A DNA stretch of 64,000 bases, taken from Winslowiella toletana. Lineage in GTDB: Bacteria; Pseudomonadota; Gammaproteobacteria; Enterobacterales; Enterobacteriaceae. Position numbers and translations under genes: made by a program. The stretch is taken from positions 806,001 to 870,000 of the forward strand of contig NZ_JAGGMQ010000001.1 in assembly GCF_017875465.1 (NCBI RefSeq). Direction: 5' to 3'. The notes beneath the pieces are model-generated. The model did not search any database, had not been told where the DNA came from, and worked only from the letters and a program-made list of their open reading frames with translations. Positions 1-7,618 of this stretch are shown here, piece by piece (the first letter of the stretch is position 1; each line of letters starts with the position of its first letter).

Positions 1-1
1 C

Positions 2-700
2 CTCGACTATGCCGGTAATCCGCACGATCTTTTCACGCCGGAAGTGGGCGCGCCAAAAGGCAAAAGCGACAATCAGCCGGTACAGGTGTTCTGCCCTGCC
101 TGCGGCTTTGCCAATACCTTCTGGGGTAAAGCCACTGCCGACGGCGCCATCATTGAACACTTTGGCCGTCGTTGTCAGGGCGTGATGGAAGATGACGACG
201 GTGAGCGCGAGCAGTGCGACTACCGTTTTCGCTTTAAAAGCTGTCCGCACTGCAATGCCGAGAACGATATTGCCGCACGCCGTTGCCATCAGTGCGACGC
301 GGTGCTGGTTGATCCTGACGATATGCTTAAGGCCGCGCTAAAACTGAAAGATGCGCTGGTGCTGCGTTGCGGCGGGATGGAACTGACGCATGGCAGCGAT
401 GAAAAAGGCGAGTGGCTGAAAGCCAGCTATTTTGACGAAGATGGCACCAGCGTCAGCGAACGCTTCCGCTTAAAAAGCCCGGCGCAGCGTAAGGCTTTTG
501 AACAGCTGTTTATGCGTCCGCATCAGCGCGCGCCGGGCGTGCCGCTTGGCTGGCAAAGCGCCGCTGATGTGGTGGCGCTGCAACCGCTCTTGCGCCATCC
601 TGATTTTGTTGTCGCCCGTCAGCAGCGCCATTTCTGGCAGGTGCGCGAGAAAATTTTTGATTACCAGGGCCGCTTTCGCCGCGCCAACGAGCTGAGTTAA
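2..700 (+). CDS. radD: RadD (YejH) DEAD/DEAH-box helicase-like protein, C-terminal part
   Basis: The reading frame is open from the first bases of the window, so this is the 3' part of a gene that begins upstream. The visible 232 residues hold a cysteine-rich region with pairs CPAC, CPHC and CHQC and further single cysteines, as expected of the zinc-binding C-terminal part of RadD (YejH), a superfamily 2 helicase-like ATPase that helps resolve recombination and replication intermediates. The helicase motifs lie outside the window. The identity is backed by the next genes, rplY, yejK, yejL and yejM, in the same order as in E. coli. The GTG at 44 is only an internal codon. No terminator is seen before the rplY promoter. 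Confidence 0.85.
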   Translation, partial: LDYAGNPHDLFTPEVGAPKGKSDNQPVQVFCPACGFANTFWGKATADGAIIEHFGRRCQGVMEDDDGEREQCDYRFRFKSCPHCNAENDIAARRCHQCDAVLVDPDDMLKAALKLKDALVLRCGGMELTHGSDEKGEWLKASYFDEDGTSVSERFRLKSPAQRKAFEQLFMRPHQRAPGVPLGWQSAADVVALQPLLRHPDFVVARQQRHFWQVREKIFDYQGRFRRANELS

Positions 701-712
701 CGACGGTATTGT

Positions 713-741
713 TTGCCCGCACCGGCAAACGCGGCTATAAT
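713..741 (+). promoter_or_regulatory. Probable sigma-70 promoter of rplY
   Basis: A perfect -10 hexamer TATAAT (736-741) lies 17 bp after a -35-like TTGCCC (713-718). The spacer contains half of a small inverted repeat, TTTGCC (712-717) with GGCAAA (724-729), which could affect promoter access. It lies about 100 bp upstream of the rplY start and just after the radD stop. Confidence 0.65.
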
Positions 742-841
742 GCCGCCCGCTTTTGCGAAAGCCTGAGCACACTATAGTACGAACAATCCAACCTGTTACT
801 GGGTCGCCTGTAGCAGGAACATTTATTGAATGAGAAATAAC

Positions 842-1126
842 ATGTTCACTATCATTGCAGAAGAACGTAAACAGCAGGGTAAGGGTGCGAGCCGCCGCCT
901 GCGTACAGCTAACAAATTCCCGGCAATCATTTATGGTGGCGCGGAAGCAGCTGTAGCTATCGAACTGGATCATGACTCAGTGATGAACCAGCAGACCAAA
1001 CCAGGTTTCTACGACGAAGTTCTGACCCTGGTTGTTGATGGCAAAGAAGTTAAAGTTAAGATCCAGGCTGTTCAGCGTCATCCGTTCAAGCCAAAACTGC
1101 ACCACATCGACTTCGTTCGCGCTTAA
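842..1126 (+). CDS. rplY: 50S ribosomal protein L25
   Basis: A 94-residue protein beginning [10 protein letters not shown] and ending HIDFVRA, matching E. coli L25 nearly end to end. L25 binds loop E of 5S rRNA in the central protuberance of the large subunit. Single-domain (non-CTC) L25 of this length is typical of Enterobacterales. An in-frame ATG at 830 would add four residues (MRNN), but the family start is the ATG at 842, which has GAGAA five bases before it. The gene has its own promoter with a perfect -10 box, and a strong terminator directly follows, so it is probably monocistronic. Confidence 0.97.
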   Translation: MFTIIAEERKQQGKGASRRLRTANKFPAIIYGGAEAAVAIELDHDSVMNQQTKPGFYDEVLTLVVDGKEVKVKIQAVQRHPFKPKLHHIDFVRA

Positions 1127-1142
1127 TTGCGAATCAGTTGAA

Positions 1143-1175
1143 GAAAAAACGCCGCATATGCGGCGTTTTTTTTTG
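1143..1175 (+). terminator. Rho-independent terminator after rplY
   Basis: The stem CGCCGCA/TGCGGCG (1150-1165) is preceded by a run of A and followed by nine T. This pattern could stop transcripts from both sides, ending rplY on the plus strand and yejK on the minus strand. Confidence 0.9.
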
Positions 1176-1177
1176 CT

Positions 1178-2182
1178 TTATTTACCGCCAGTGCGGCGCT
1201 GAAGCTGATCGCGCAGATTAGGCGGCGTGCCTTTAATGGTCAGCGTATCGGTCGCCGGATCCCAGAAAATACGTTCGCCCAGCAGCATGGCGTCAAAATT
1301 CAGCGTTAATCCGCCGCCGCTGCCGGCAAATTTGGTCAGCTGACGCAGGGTGCTGCGGTCCGCCGGGAAAGTCTCTTCCAGCTCATAGCCCTGATCCTGG
1401 GTAAAAGCCTGGAAACTCTTCTCACCTAATGGCGGCAGTTCGTTTGACAGATCTTCCAGCGCAATCTCTTCACCCGCCTGTAACTGCTCATTACAGTAGC
1501 TGTAAACCTGCTGACGATAGTTCTGCCGCTCGCCTTTATCCAGTTCGGACTCTGCACAGTAGTCATCCACCGCCTGCAACAGACCGCGGTTCTGCGCCTT
1601 GGTGTCCAGACCGACGCTGGCGCCGAGGAAATCCATAAAGAAGTCGGCAACTTTGCGCCCCACGCGTCCGCGCAGAAAAGTCAGATAACGGGTCGACTCC
1701 GGATTGGTTTCCCATTCAGTCAGATCGATACGCGCGACAATGTCCGCATGGTTGATATCGAGGTAGTGCGTCGAGCTGATATCCAGCTCTTCATTAACGC
1801 GCATACTGTTCTGGCTGCTCAGCACCGCAATCAGCAGATACTCCACCGCCAGGTAACGATAGTGGCAGAACAGCACCACTCCGCCTTCGGCAAACGGATA
1901 TTTGGCCAGTTCATCACGCAGACGTCCGGTGGCGGCGCGGCTAAAAGCGAGGAAATCATCCTCCCCTTTACGGCAGTTGCGCAGCGCATCGGCCAGCTCG
2001 CTCTCTTCGTTAAACAGGCCGTAGGCTTTGCTTTTTGCGCTATAGACGCGGTGTAACTCTTCCACCATCGCCTCAACTGTGGCGTTAGTCGGCAGCAACG
2101 ACGCGCGCAAAACCAGCTCCAGCGTCTGTTCATCGCGCTTAATCAGCTGGTGAAGGGCAATCTGATCGATATCCAGACTCAT
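1178..2182 (-). CDS. yejK: Nucleoid-associated protein YejK (NdpA)
   Basis: A 334-residue protein starting [16 protein letters not shown]. coli YejK is 335 residues. The family (NdpA, 37-kDa nucleoid-associated protein) is found on the nucleoid and binds DNA; its molecular role is poorly defined, and it has been linked to topoisomerase function. The sequence is soluble and acidic, with no signal peptide or membrane segment. It stands divergent from yejL-yejM, as in E. coli, and shares the terminator region with rplY. The start has an AGGAGA ribosome site just upstream on the minus strand (reading from about 2195). Confidence 0.95.
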   Translation of the reverse strand: MSLDIDQIALHQLIKRDEQTLELVLRASLLPTNATVEAMVEELHRVYSAKSKAYGLFNEESELADALRNCRKGEDDFLAFSRAATGRLRDELAKYPFAEGGVVLFCHYRYLAVEYLLIAVLSSQNSMRVNEELDISSTHYLDINHADIVARIDLTEWETNPESTRYLTFLRGRVGRKVADFFMDFLGASVGLDTKAQNRGLLQAVDDYCAESELDKGERQNYRQQVYSYCNEQLQAGEEIALEDLSNELPPLGEKSFQAFTQDQGYELEETFPADRSTLRQLTKFAGSGGGLTLNFDAMLLGERIFWDPATDTLTIKGTPPNLRDQLQRRTGGK

Positions 2183-2334
2183 GGTAAACTCTCCTTAATG
2201 GCTCAGGCGCGTATTCAATCACTGCGCGTCGTCGCGATCAACCAGCATTAACACGCCGCTTACGATAAAAGTGCGGAAAAAATCGCGCTGATACGGTAAG
2301 ATACCGCCCTTTAATACTTGAATAATTCGACGTT

Positions 2335-2562
2335 ATGCCACAATCATCCCGTTATAGTGACGAACGCGTGGAGAAAATCCTCGCAGAAATGGTCCAGGTG
2401 CTGGAAAAAAACCAGACGCCAACCGATCTTTCCCTGATGATCCTCGGAAATATGGTGACCAATTTAATCAATACCAGCGTGGCGCCTGCACAACGCCAGA
2501 TACTGGCACGTTCCTTCGCTGATGCACTTCAGGCTTCTGTTCGCGAAGATAAAGCCCATTAA
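2335..2562 (+). CDS. yejL: YejL family protein (DUF1414)
   Basis: A 75-residue protein starting [15 protein letters not shown], matching the small conserved YejL family of gamma-proteobacteria. It is mostly helical by eye, with no membrane segment. The function is unknown; members are small cytoplasmic, probably oligomeric proteins. It lies 21 bp before yejM in the same direction, so the two are almost certainly co-transcribed, as in E. coli. Confidence 0.93.
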   Translation: MPQSSRYSDERVEKILAEMVQVLEKNQTPTDLSLMILGNMVTNLINTSVAPAQRQILARSFADALQASVREDKAH

Positions 2563-2583
2563 TGTGATGATCCAGACCCCATT

Positions 2584-4338
2584 ATGGTAACCAACCGGCA
2601 GCGCTACCGTGAAAAAGTCTCCCAGATGATTAGCTGGGGGCACTGGTTCGCTCTGTTTAATATCATTTTTGCCTTTATCCTGGGCAGCCGCTTCCTGTTG
2701 CTTGCCGACTGGCCTGCATCGCTGGGCGGTCGGCTCTACGCCTTTACCAGCTGGATCGGCCACTTCAGCTTTCTGGTGTTTGCCGGTTATCTGCTGATTA
2801 TCTTCCCGCTAACCTTTATTGTGATGTCGCAGCGGCTGATGAGGCTCCTCTCCGCCATTGTCGCCACCACCGGAATGACACTGCTGCTGGTCGACAGCGC
2901 GGTGTTTAGCCGTTTCCATCTGCACCTTAATCCGGTGGTGTGGGAACTGGTGGTCAACCCCGATCAGAGTGAAATGGCGCGTGACTGGCAGCTGATGTTT
3001 ATCAGCCTGCCGCTGATATTCCTGGTGGAGATGCTGTTCGCCACCTGGAGCTGGCAGAAGCTGCGCAGTCTGAATCGCCGCAGCTTCGGCAAGCCGCTGG
3101 CCGCGCTGTTTATTACCGCCTTCTTTACCAGCCACCTGATGTATATCTGGGCTGACGCTAACTTCTATCGCCCGATTACCATGCAGCGCGCTAACCTGCC
3201 GCTCTCCTATCCGATGACCGCACGTCGTTTCCTTGAGAAGCATGGTTTGCTGGATGCGCAGGAGTATCAGCGTCGTCTGGTGCAGCAGGGGAATCCGGAA
3301 GCGCTGTCGGTAGCCTATCCGTTAAGCGATATCAGTTTCCGCGACGGCGGCACGCGCCACAATCTGCTGGTGATTACCGTCGATGGGCTTAATGAAGCGA
3401 CCATGGCGAAAGCGCTGCCGAATCTGCAACAGTTTGCACAGCAAAACGTACGCTTCAGCCAGCACTTTAGCGCCGGAAGCTCAGATGATGCCGGTTTGTT
3501 TGGTCTGTTCTACGGTATCTCGCCTAGTTATATGGATGGCGTGTTGTCCTCGCGCATCCCGTCAGCGCTGATAAATGCCCTGAGTCAGCAAGGCTATCAG
3601 TTTGGTCTGTTCGCCTCGGATGGCTTTAGTTCACCGTTGTACCGTCAGGCGCTGCTGGCAGATTTCTCCCTGCCCTCTTCTGAGAACCAGCCGAACGCAC
3701 AAACCACCAGCCAGTGGCAGCAGTGGCTGGATGGCCAGAAAGAAAATCGTGCACCGTGGTTCTCCTATATCTCTTACGATGGTCTGAGCGATCTGGCGGG
3801 CAATGCCGAGGATAGCAGCCGTCGTTATCTGCGCGGCGCGGCGCGGGTTGATCAGCAGATTCAGCAAGTACTGGATCGCTTAAAAGAGAAAGATCTGCTG
3901 AAAAATACCGTGGTGGTCATTACTGCCCAACGTGGTGTGGCGCTGGATGACAATACCAGCGACGGCAACCGTGCGCGTTTACAGGTACCGCTGGTAGTGC
4001 ACTGGCCAAATACGCCAGCGCAGCAGGTCAACAAACTGACCGACCATCAGGATGTGATGACCACATTGATGCAACGTCTGCTGCATGTCAGCACCGCATC
4101 AGGGGAGTATTCACAGGGTGAAGATCTGTTTGCCGCGCAGCGCCGTCATGACTGGGTCGCCAGTACCGGGGAAGATCGCCGTCTGGTGATCACTACACCG
4201 CAGAGCACGTTGATCCTTGATAATAACGGCAGCTATCAGGCATTTGGTCAGGATGGTAAGCCGCTGAAGAACCATAAACCGCAACTGGCGTTGCTGTTGC
4301 AGGTGCTGACGGAAGAGAAAAGATTCATTGCTAACTGA
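2584..4338 (+). CDS. yejM: Inner-membrane regulator of LPS synthesis YejM (PbgA/LapC)
   Basis: A 584-residue protein (586 in E. coli). About five membrane helices lie in the first 190 residues, followed by a linker and a large periplasmic sulfatase/alkaline-phosphatase-fold domain beginning near ITVDGLNEAT. YejM (PbgA, LapC) senses lipopolysaccharide at the periplasmic face of the inner membrane and restrains LapB (YciM), so that FtsH degrades less LpxC; this sets lipid A synthesis to outer-membrane demand. The domain is considered to lack normal sulfatase catalysis. The start with ATGGTAACCAACCG at 2584 fits the family. It ends just before tRNA-Pro, as in E. coli. Confidence 0.96.
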   Translation: MVTNRQRYREKVSQMISWGHWFALFNIIFAFILGSRFLLLADWPASLGGRLYAFTSWIGHFSFLVFAGYLLIIFPLTFIVMSQRLMRLLSAIVATTGMTLLLVDSAVFSRFHLHLNPVVWELVVNPDQSEMARDWQLMFISLPLIFLVEMLFATWSWQKLRSLNRRSFGKPLAALFITAFFTSHLMYIWADANFYRPITMQRANLPLSYPMTARRFLEKHGLLDAQEYQRRLVQQGNPEALSVAYPLSDISFRDGGTRHNLLVITVDGLNEATMAKALPNLQQFAQQNVRFSQHFSAGSSDDAGLFGLFYGISPSYMDGVLSSRIPSALINALSQQGYQFGLFASDGFSSPLYRQALLADFSLPSSENQPNAQTTSQWQQWLDGQKENRAPWFSYISYDGLSDLAGNAEDSSRRYLRGAARVDQQIQQVLDRLKEKDLLKNTVVVITAQRGVALDDNTSDGNRARLQVPLVVHWPNTPAQQVNKLTDHQDVMTTLMQRLLHVSTASGEYSQGEDLFAAQRRHDWVASTGEDRRLVITTPQSTLILDNNGSYQAFGQDGKPLKNHKPQLALLLQVLTEEKRFIAN

Positions 4339-4369
4339 TTATTTTTAAAGCGGTTAACGCATCAGTGGC

Positions 4370-4397
4370 TTGCAATCAAAAACGAAAACGGTACTAT
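4370..4397 (+). promoter_or_regulatory. Probable promoter of tRNA-Pro
   Basis: The -35-like TTGCAA (4370-4375) and -10-like TACTAT (4392-4397) are 16 bp apart and end 13 bases before the tRNA. The pair is plausible but not strong; an overlapping TATTAT (4395-4400) is an alternative -10. Confidence 0.45.
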
Positions 4398-4410
4398 TAT
4401 TGTACTGTGT

Positions 4411-4487
4411 CGGCACGTAGCGCAGCCTGGTAGCGCACGGTCATGGGGTGTCCGGGGTCGGAGGTTCAAATCCTCTCGTGCCGACCA
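4411..4487 (+). tRNA. proL: tRNA-Pro (anticodon GGG)
   Basis: A 77-base cloverleaf. The acceptor stem pairs CGGCACG (4411-4417) with CGTGCCG (4477-4483), followed by discriminator A and an encoded CCA. The D arm is GCGC-AGCCTGGTA-GCGC and the T arm is GGAGG-TTCAAAT-CCTCT. The anticodon loop ATGGGGT gives anticodon GGG. It is nearly identical to E. coli proL and sits next to yejM as in E. coli. The next 3 kb differ from E. coli, so this tRNA borders a variable region. Confidence 0.98.
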
Positions 4488-4501
4488 AAAAACCTTTTAA
4501 G

Positions 4502-4527
4502 AACCAGCCTTTTATGGCTGGTTTTTT
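4502..4527 (+). terminator. Terminator after tRNA-Pro
   Basis: The stem AACCAGCC (4502-4509) / GGCTGGTT (4516-4523) ends in a T run, directly behind the tRNA. Confidence 0.9.
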
Positions 4528-4629
4528 ATTGCCCGGGATTTGGTGATGGTTTCGTGCGTTAAGGAAGGCTTTATGGAATATAAGAGGATAGCGGGCAGTA
4601 AAACCCGCCGATACACGCCTTATTCGCCA

Positions 4630-5115
4630 TCAAAAACCTTCAAAGAGTTCTGGTGGCATAGCCTGCGTGTCAGTTTTCGCCCTGGCAAGTAAGGTGTCCC
4701 AGTCACTGGGCGGATCACCAAGCTTTAACATAGCTTCAAATATCTTGTAGGCGTCTGTCTTACTACCGTAAGCACGTAAGGTGTTTTCATCATTTACCCA
4801 TCCGATGACAATGGCTTTATGCTGCTCGCTGCAGCGATAAAACAGACGGTACTGCTGCAAAAATTTAGCGCGGAACCAGTTTTTATTATTTACTCCCAAC
4901 GTATCACCCTGCCGGAATTGCGATCCGAGAGGGTCAGAAGCGATCCGCTCTATCACCTGTACATACGCCGCTAACAACTTTGTCTGGCGCTTCTTGTGGT
5001 AATTATCTTGATGATTCGCTTTGAGTGCAGCCACCGCCTGATATAGCGGCGTTAACTGAGAGATGAAGCACGAGTAAAAATAAACCTTCCAGCCATTAAT
5101 TTCCAAAAAATCCAC
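4630..5115 (-). CDS. yhaV: YhaV-type toxin (type II toxin-antitoxin ribonuclease)
   Basis: A 161-residue protein beginning MDFLEINGWKVYF. Conserved stretches such as IGWVNDENTLRAYG and KTDAYKIFEAMLK align with E. coli YhaV (154 residues), a RelE-superfamily ribonuclease that cleaves mRNA and slows growth. It follows the antitoxin gene by 9 bp in the same direction, the usual PrlF-YhaV arrangement. The C-terminus is somewhat longer than in E. coli and ends MPPELFEGF. The pair lies on the minus strand facing tRNA-Pro, a position typical of accessory modules. Whether the toxin is active cannot be told from sequence. Confidence 0.9.
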   Translation of the reverse strand: MDFLEINGWKVYFYSCFISQLTPLYQAVAALKANHQDNYHKKRQTKLLAAYVQVIERIASDPLGSQFRQGDTLGVNNKNWFRAKFLQQYRLFYRCSEQHKAIVIGWVNDENTLRAYGSKTDAYKIFEAMLKLGDPPSDWDTLLARAKTDTQAMPPELFEGF

Positions 5116-5124
5116 ACCAGCCTC

Positions 5125-5466
5125 CTACTCGTCATCAGTAAGCGGCGCGTCTAAATCAACCATAACTCCAGCAGTAAGTTCTTTAATGTCCGCCCAGAAA
5201 GCCACCGGCACACGGTGAATATTCTGCGGGTTTTTCAGCATGTCATGCTCCATAAACATGAGAAATTGAGCTACCACCGGGTCACTCTGCTCCTCACTCT
5301 GCCGGGACATGATGACCTGACCACCTGACAGCAGGGAATATTTAATAACTTCGCCTGGCTTCAGATGCAGCGCATCTCGAATCGCTGCGGGAATAGTGGT
5401 CTGACTGCGCTCGGTGAGCCGCGATTCAGCGCGCAGTGACACTTCCGCCTGGTTTAAATCAATCAT
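5125..5466 (-). CDS. prlF: PrlF (SohA) antitoxin, AbrB/SpoVT-like
   Basis: A 113-residue protein with an N-terminal swapped-hairpin AbrB-type DNA-binding segment (SRLTERSQTTIPAAIRDALHLKPGE) and an acidic C-terminus ending DAPLTDDE. It matches the PrlF/SohA antitoxin that binds and neutralises YhaV and represses its own operon. GGAGT lies eight bases before the ATG on the minus strand. The antitoxin gene comes first and yhaV starts 9 bp later, so translation is probably coupled. The autoregulatory site should lie between 5467 and about 5520, but I could not define it. Confidence 0.9.
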   Translation of the reverse strand: MIDLNQAEVSLRAESRLTERSQTTIPAAIRDALHLKPGEVIKYSLLSGGQVIMSRQSEEQSDPVVAQFLMFMEHDMLKNPQNIHRVPVAFWADIKELTAGVMVDLDAPLTDDE

Positions 5467-5812
5467 TTTTAATACTCCGGTTTTGACACATCAGGCATTG
5501 ACCATCGCTGAGTTCAATTGCTCTCGACAGGCATAACATAATGCATATGCATTGCCAATGCAATCGCATTACTTCTCGCCAAAGTTGAATCAGAGAAATG
5601 CTCACCCGCCAGTCTTTTCACTAATGCCCTCCTCCGCACCCGGAATGCAGACCATTCTAATACAGTGCAAAATACTGGCAATAACGCTCCCACTAACAAC
5701 TGCTTAACATCCTTGCCCACCATGCAGAATTTAATCACGCAGCAAAACCACAGTGGCGGGTCAAAAATCTTGTTCTAAAATCATATCAGGCCAACCATAA
5801 CGGGATGATTGC
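5467..5812. other. Non-coding stretch upstream of prlF
   Basis: About 345 bases without a convincing gene. It should hold the prlF-yhaV promoter and operator on the minus strand and the start region of the tiny plus-strand gene at 5813. A 74-codon minus-strand frame (5514-5738) with a GTG start is not supported by a ribosome site or a recognisable family. Confidence 0.5.
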
Positions 5813-5896
5813 ATGAGCAAAATCGTTGTTTCCGTAAACATAATGGCGATAAGCGCCCTTATTCTGCTGATGAACTTTAAGTATGACTGGTGGTAA
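5813..5896 (+). CDS. Putative 27-residue single-pass membrane peptide
   Basis: ATG at 5813 with GGGATG (5802-5807) as ribosome site opens a 27-codon frame. Its product starts MSKIVVSVN, continues with a hydrophobic stretch (VNIMAISALILLMNF) and ends KYDWW. A terminator hairpin follows 46 bases after the stop, which suggests a small separate transcript. It resembles the many short membrane proteins of enterobacteria in form only; I do not recognise a family. Confidence 0.5.
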   Translation: MSKIVVSVNIMAISALILLMNFKYDWW

Positions 5897-5941
5897 TGCA
5901 GAAAAATAAGATCGCCTGATGCCAGAGGCGTTAATCTTCAA

Positions 5942-5967
5942 AGCCAGCTATTGCAGCTGGTTTTTTT
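5942..5967 (+). terminator. Rho-independent terminator after the 27-residue frame
   Basis: CCAGCT (5944-5949) pairs with AGCTGG (5955-5960), followed by seven T. Its sequence resembles the terminator behind tRNA-Pro at 4502-4527. Confidence 0.8.
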
Positions 5968-6159
5968 AGCGCAGCATCGCAACCAACAAGCCGGACCCGG
6001 CTTTAGCAACGATCAGCAATAACTGCCGTTTTGCCGCACAAAGCGTGCGCTGCGTTGCAAACTATGCTGGCATTAATCTTAATTCATCGACCTGAAATAA
6101 AATTGTCATATAAATTTCTTATTCTGGCGTCTCAAAATTGCCAACACGGAACCATAACC

Positions 6160-6366
6160 ATGGTTGTTATGAAAGCAAAAAACGACAAAGACGCAGAAGA
6201 ATTATTGCATTCAGGGATTAATAAAGTCGAACTGGCCTATGATATTGGCAGTGACGATTTCTTCCGCCTCGCCAGCCGCTGGTGCGAAAAAGGCGCCAAA
6301 ATCAGCAAAGGAAGCCAGCACTTTATTGTGTCGTTAAAGGGCTTCGCCATTCCGCCAAACGATTAA
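6160..6366 (+). CDS. Hypothetical small protein, 68 residues
   Basis: The open frame extends from 6031, but the ATG at 6160, with CGGAA nine bases upstream, gives a compact 68-residue product starting MVVMKAKNDKDAEEL and ending FAIPPND. It is charged and soluble, with alternating helix-like (DKDAEELLHSGINK) and strand-like (HFIVSLKGF) parts. I do not recognise the family. The ATG at 6169 is a possible alternative start. A short inverted repeat around 6389-6407 (AGGAGTG...CTCCTGAGTCACT) follows the stop. Confidence 0.55.
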   Translation: MVVMKAKNDKDAEELLHSGINKVELAYDIGSDDFFRLASRWCEKGAKISKGSQHFIVSLKGFAIPPND

Positions 6367-6487
6367 GTTACCCCCTGTTTGATGACTCAGGAGTGTGCTC
6401 CTGAGTCACTTCTCTTCCGCCACTTCATTGAATTTATCGACTATTGCTGCTGTAATTTGCCCACCGCTTACTCACACTGTGCAGGCC

Positions 6488-7222
6488 ATGCTCAACGATT
6501 TCATTAGCTTGTCTTATCCGCCGACGCCGTTTATCCGCACCTTGCGCGAGATAATGCTGCCGCAGTTCTCATGGCTGAGGCTGACAGAGATACGTTTTGA
6601 ACTGCACCATTTTGACGATTCGCTGTTCGCCCTGCTGGCGGTCGATCCCCCTGCGCATCTGAGTAAGTCGGTAAAAAAACGCCGTGCGGAATACCTTGCC
6701 AGCCGCTATGCCGCGCGCCGCGCACTGGCCGCTGCTGGAGTGGACGATTTTCTGCTGCTGAATGATGAACAGCGCGCGCCGATCTGGCCGCCAGGGTTCT
6801 GTGGCTCGCTAAGCCATACCACGCAGCGGGCGGTAATTGTTACCGCTGCGGCGCAACCGGGTCGCCAGATTGGCGTGGATGCGGAACAGACAATGCAGGC
6901 GCAGAGCGCATCTGAACTGAGTGAAATGATTGTCTCCGCCAGCGAATTGCAGGTATTAAAACAGTGCGGATTGCCGCTGGCGCAGGCGCTGACGCTGACG
7001 TTTTCTTTAAAAGAGAGTTTGTATAAAGCGCTGTTTCCGCTGCTGCGGCAATTTATGGATTTTCACAGTGCCGAAATTGTCGGGCTGGAGGGAGCTACGG
7101 GTCGCGCGCAGCTGAGGCTGACGCGCGATTTCAGTGCCGGACTGCAGGCCGGACGCCTGTTTAACGGCTATTTTCAACAACAGCAGGATGAGATCACCAC
7201 CTTGATTATTGATGAGCTCTGA
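6488..7222 (+). CDS. 4'-phosphopantetheinyl transferase, EntD-like
   Basis: The frame opens at 6395, but the ATG at 6488 (244 residues) or 6551 (223) fits EntD-type proteins better (about 206-235). Motifs of Sfp/EntD transferases are visible: GSLSHT in the middle, GVDAEQ (Mg-binding acidic pair, usually D-x-E) and FSLKESLYKA near the end. Such enzymes move the phosphopantetheine arm of coenzyme A onto carrier domains of siderophore or other non-ribosomal peptide synthetases. No synthetase gene is in the window, so the partner lies elsewhere. E. coli has no entD at this position. The neighbours are unrelated small genes. Confidence 0.85.
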   Translation: MLNDFISLSYPPTPFIRTLREIMLPQFSWLRLTEIRFELHHFDDSLFALLAVDPPAHLSKSVKKRRAEYLASRYAARRALAAAGVDDFLLLNDEQRAPIWPPGFCGSLSHTTQRAVIVTAAAQPGRQIGVDAEQTMQAQSASELSEMIVSASELQVLKQCGLPLAQALTLTFSLKESLYKALFPLLRQFMDFHSAEIVGLEGATGRAQLRLTRDFSAGLQAGRLFNGYFQQQQDEITTLIIDEL

Positions 7223-7249
7223 CCTGCCGTCGCCTGCGCCACGCTGTAA

Positions 7250-7414
7250 CTAGCGAGGTTCAATATCGTCGCGCTGCGAAGGCAGCCCATGAATATCAAC
7301 ACCGTACAGCTCGACCATCGGCATCATAGCTTCAATGATCCGACAACTATCCAGCGTTGCCATACCAGAGGGTACATGGAACATACGGGTAAAATGCAGC
7401 CATAAACCTTTCAT
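7250..7414 (-). CDS. Hypothetical 54-residue protein with strong ribosome site
   Basis: The minus-strand ATG at 7414 is preceded by GAGGAGT seven bases away, a far better start than the upstream in-frame codon at 7489. The product starts MKGLWLHFTRMFHVP and ends QRDDIEPR. It has an amphipathic first half and a charged end, with no clear membrane helix. It is convergent with the EntD-like gene and divergent from the monooxygenase gene. No family recognised. Confidence 0.5.
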   Translation of the reverse strand: MKGLWLHFTRMFHVPSGMATLDSCRIIEAMMPMVELYGVDIHGLPSQRDDIEPR

Positions 7415-7618
7415 CGTTTCACTCCTCTGTAAATGAAGGTTCATTAAAACCCGCGTAATCCCCCCCCGACAAATGCCAATTTGTGCCAACCAAATCTGCC
7501 AGCAAGCAATAGCGCTAATCCCGTTTAATCGCTACATAAAGCAAAATTTGTTGTTTTACAGGAATTGTTAGCGACTTCAATAATTGCCGACACCAACAGT
7601 AATTAAGGAATCGCTACT

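Noticed and set aside
470..973. A 167-codon minus-strand frame spanning the radD end and rplY start
   Set aside because: It crosses two well-supported genes and a perfect promoter, and its product looks random.
5514..5738. A 74-codon minus-strand frame upstream of prlF
   Set aside because: GTG start without ribosome site, no recognisable domain, and it occupies the expected prlF control region.
4488..7600. Direct repeat of the tRNA-Pro 3' end as an attachment site
   Set aside because: No second copy of TCTCGTGCCGACCA was found in the following 3 kb, so an integrated island cannot be delimited.
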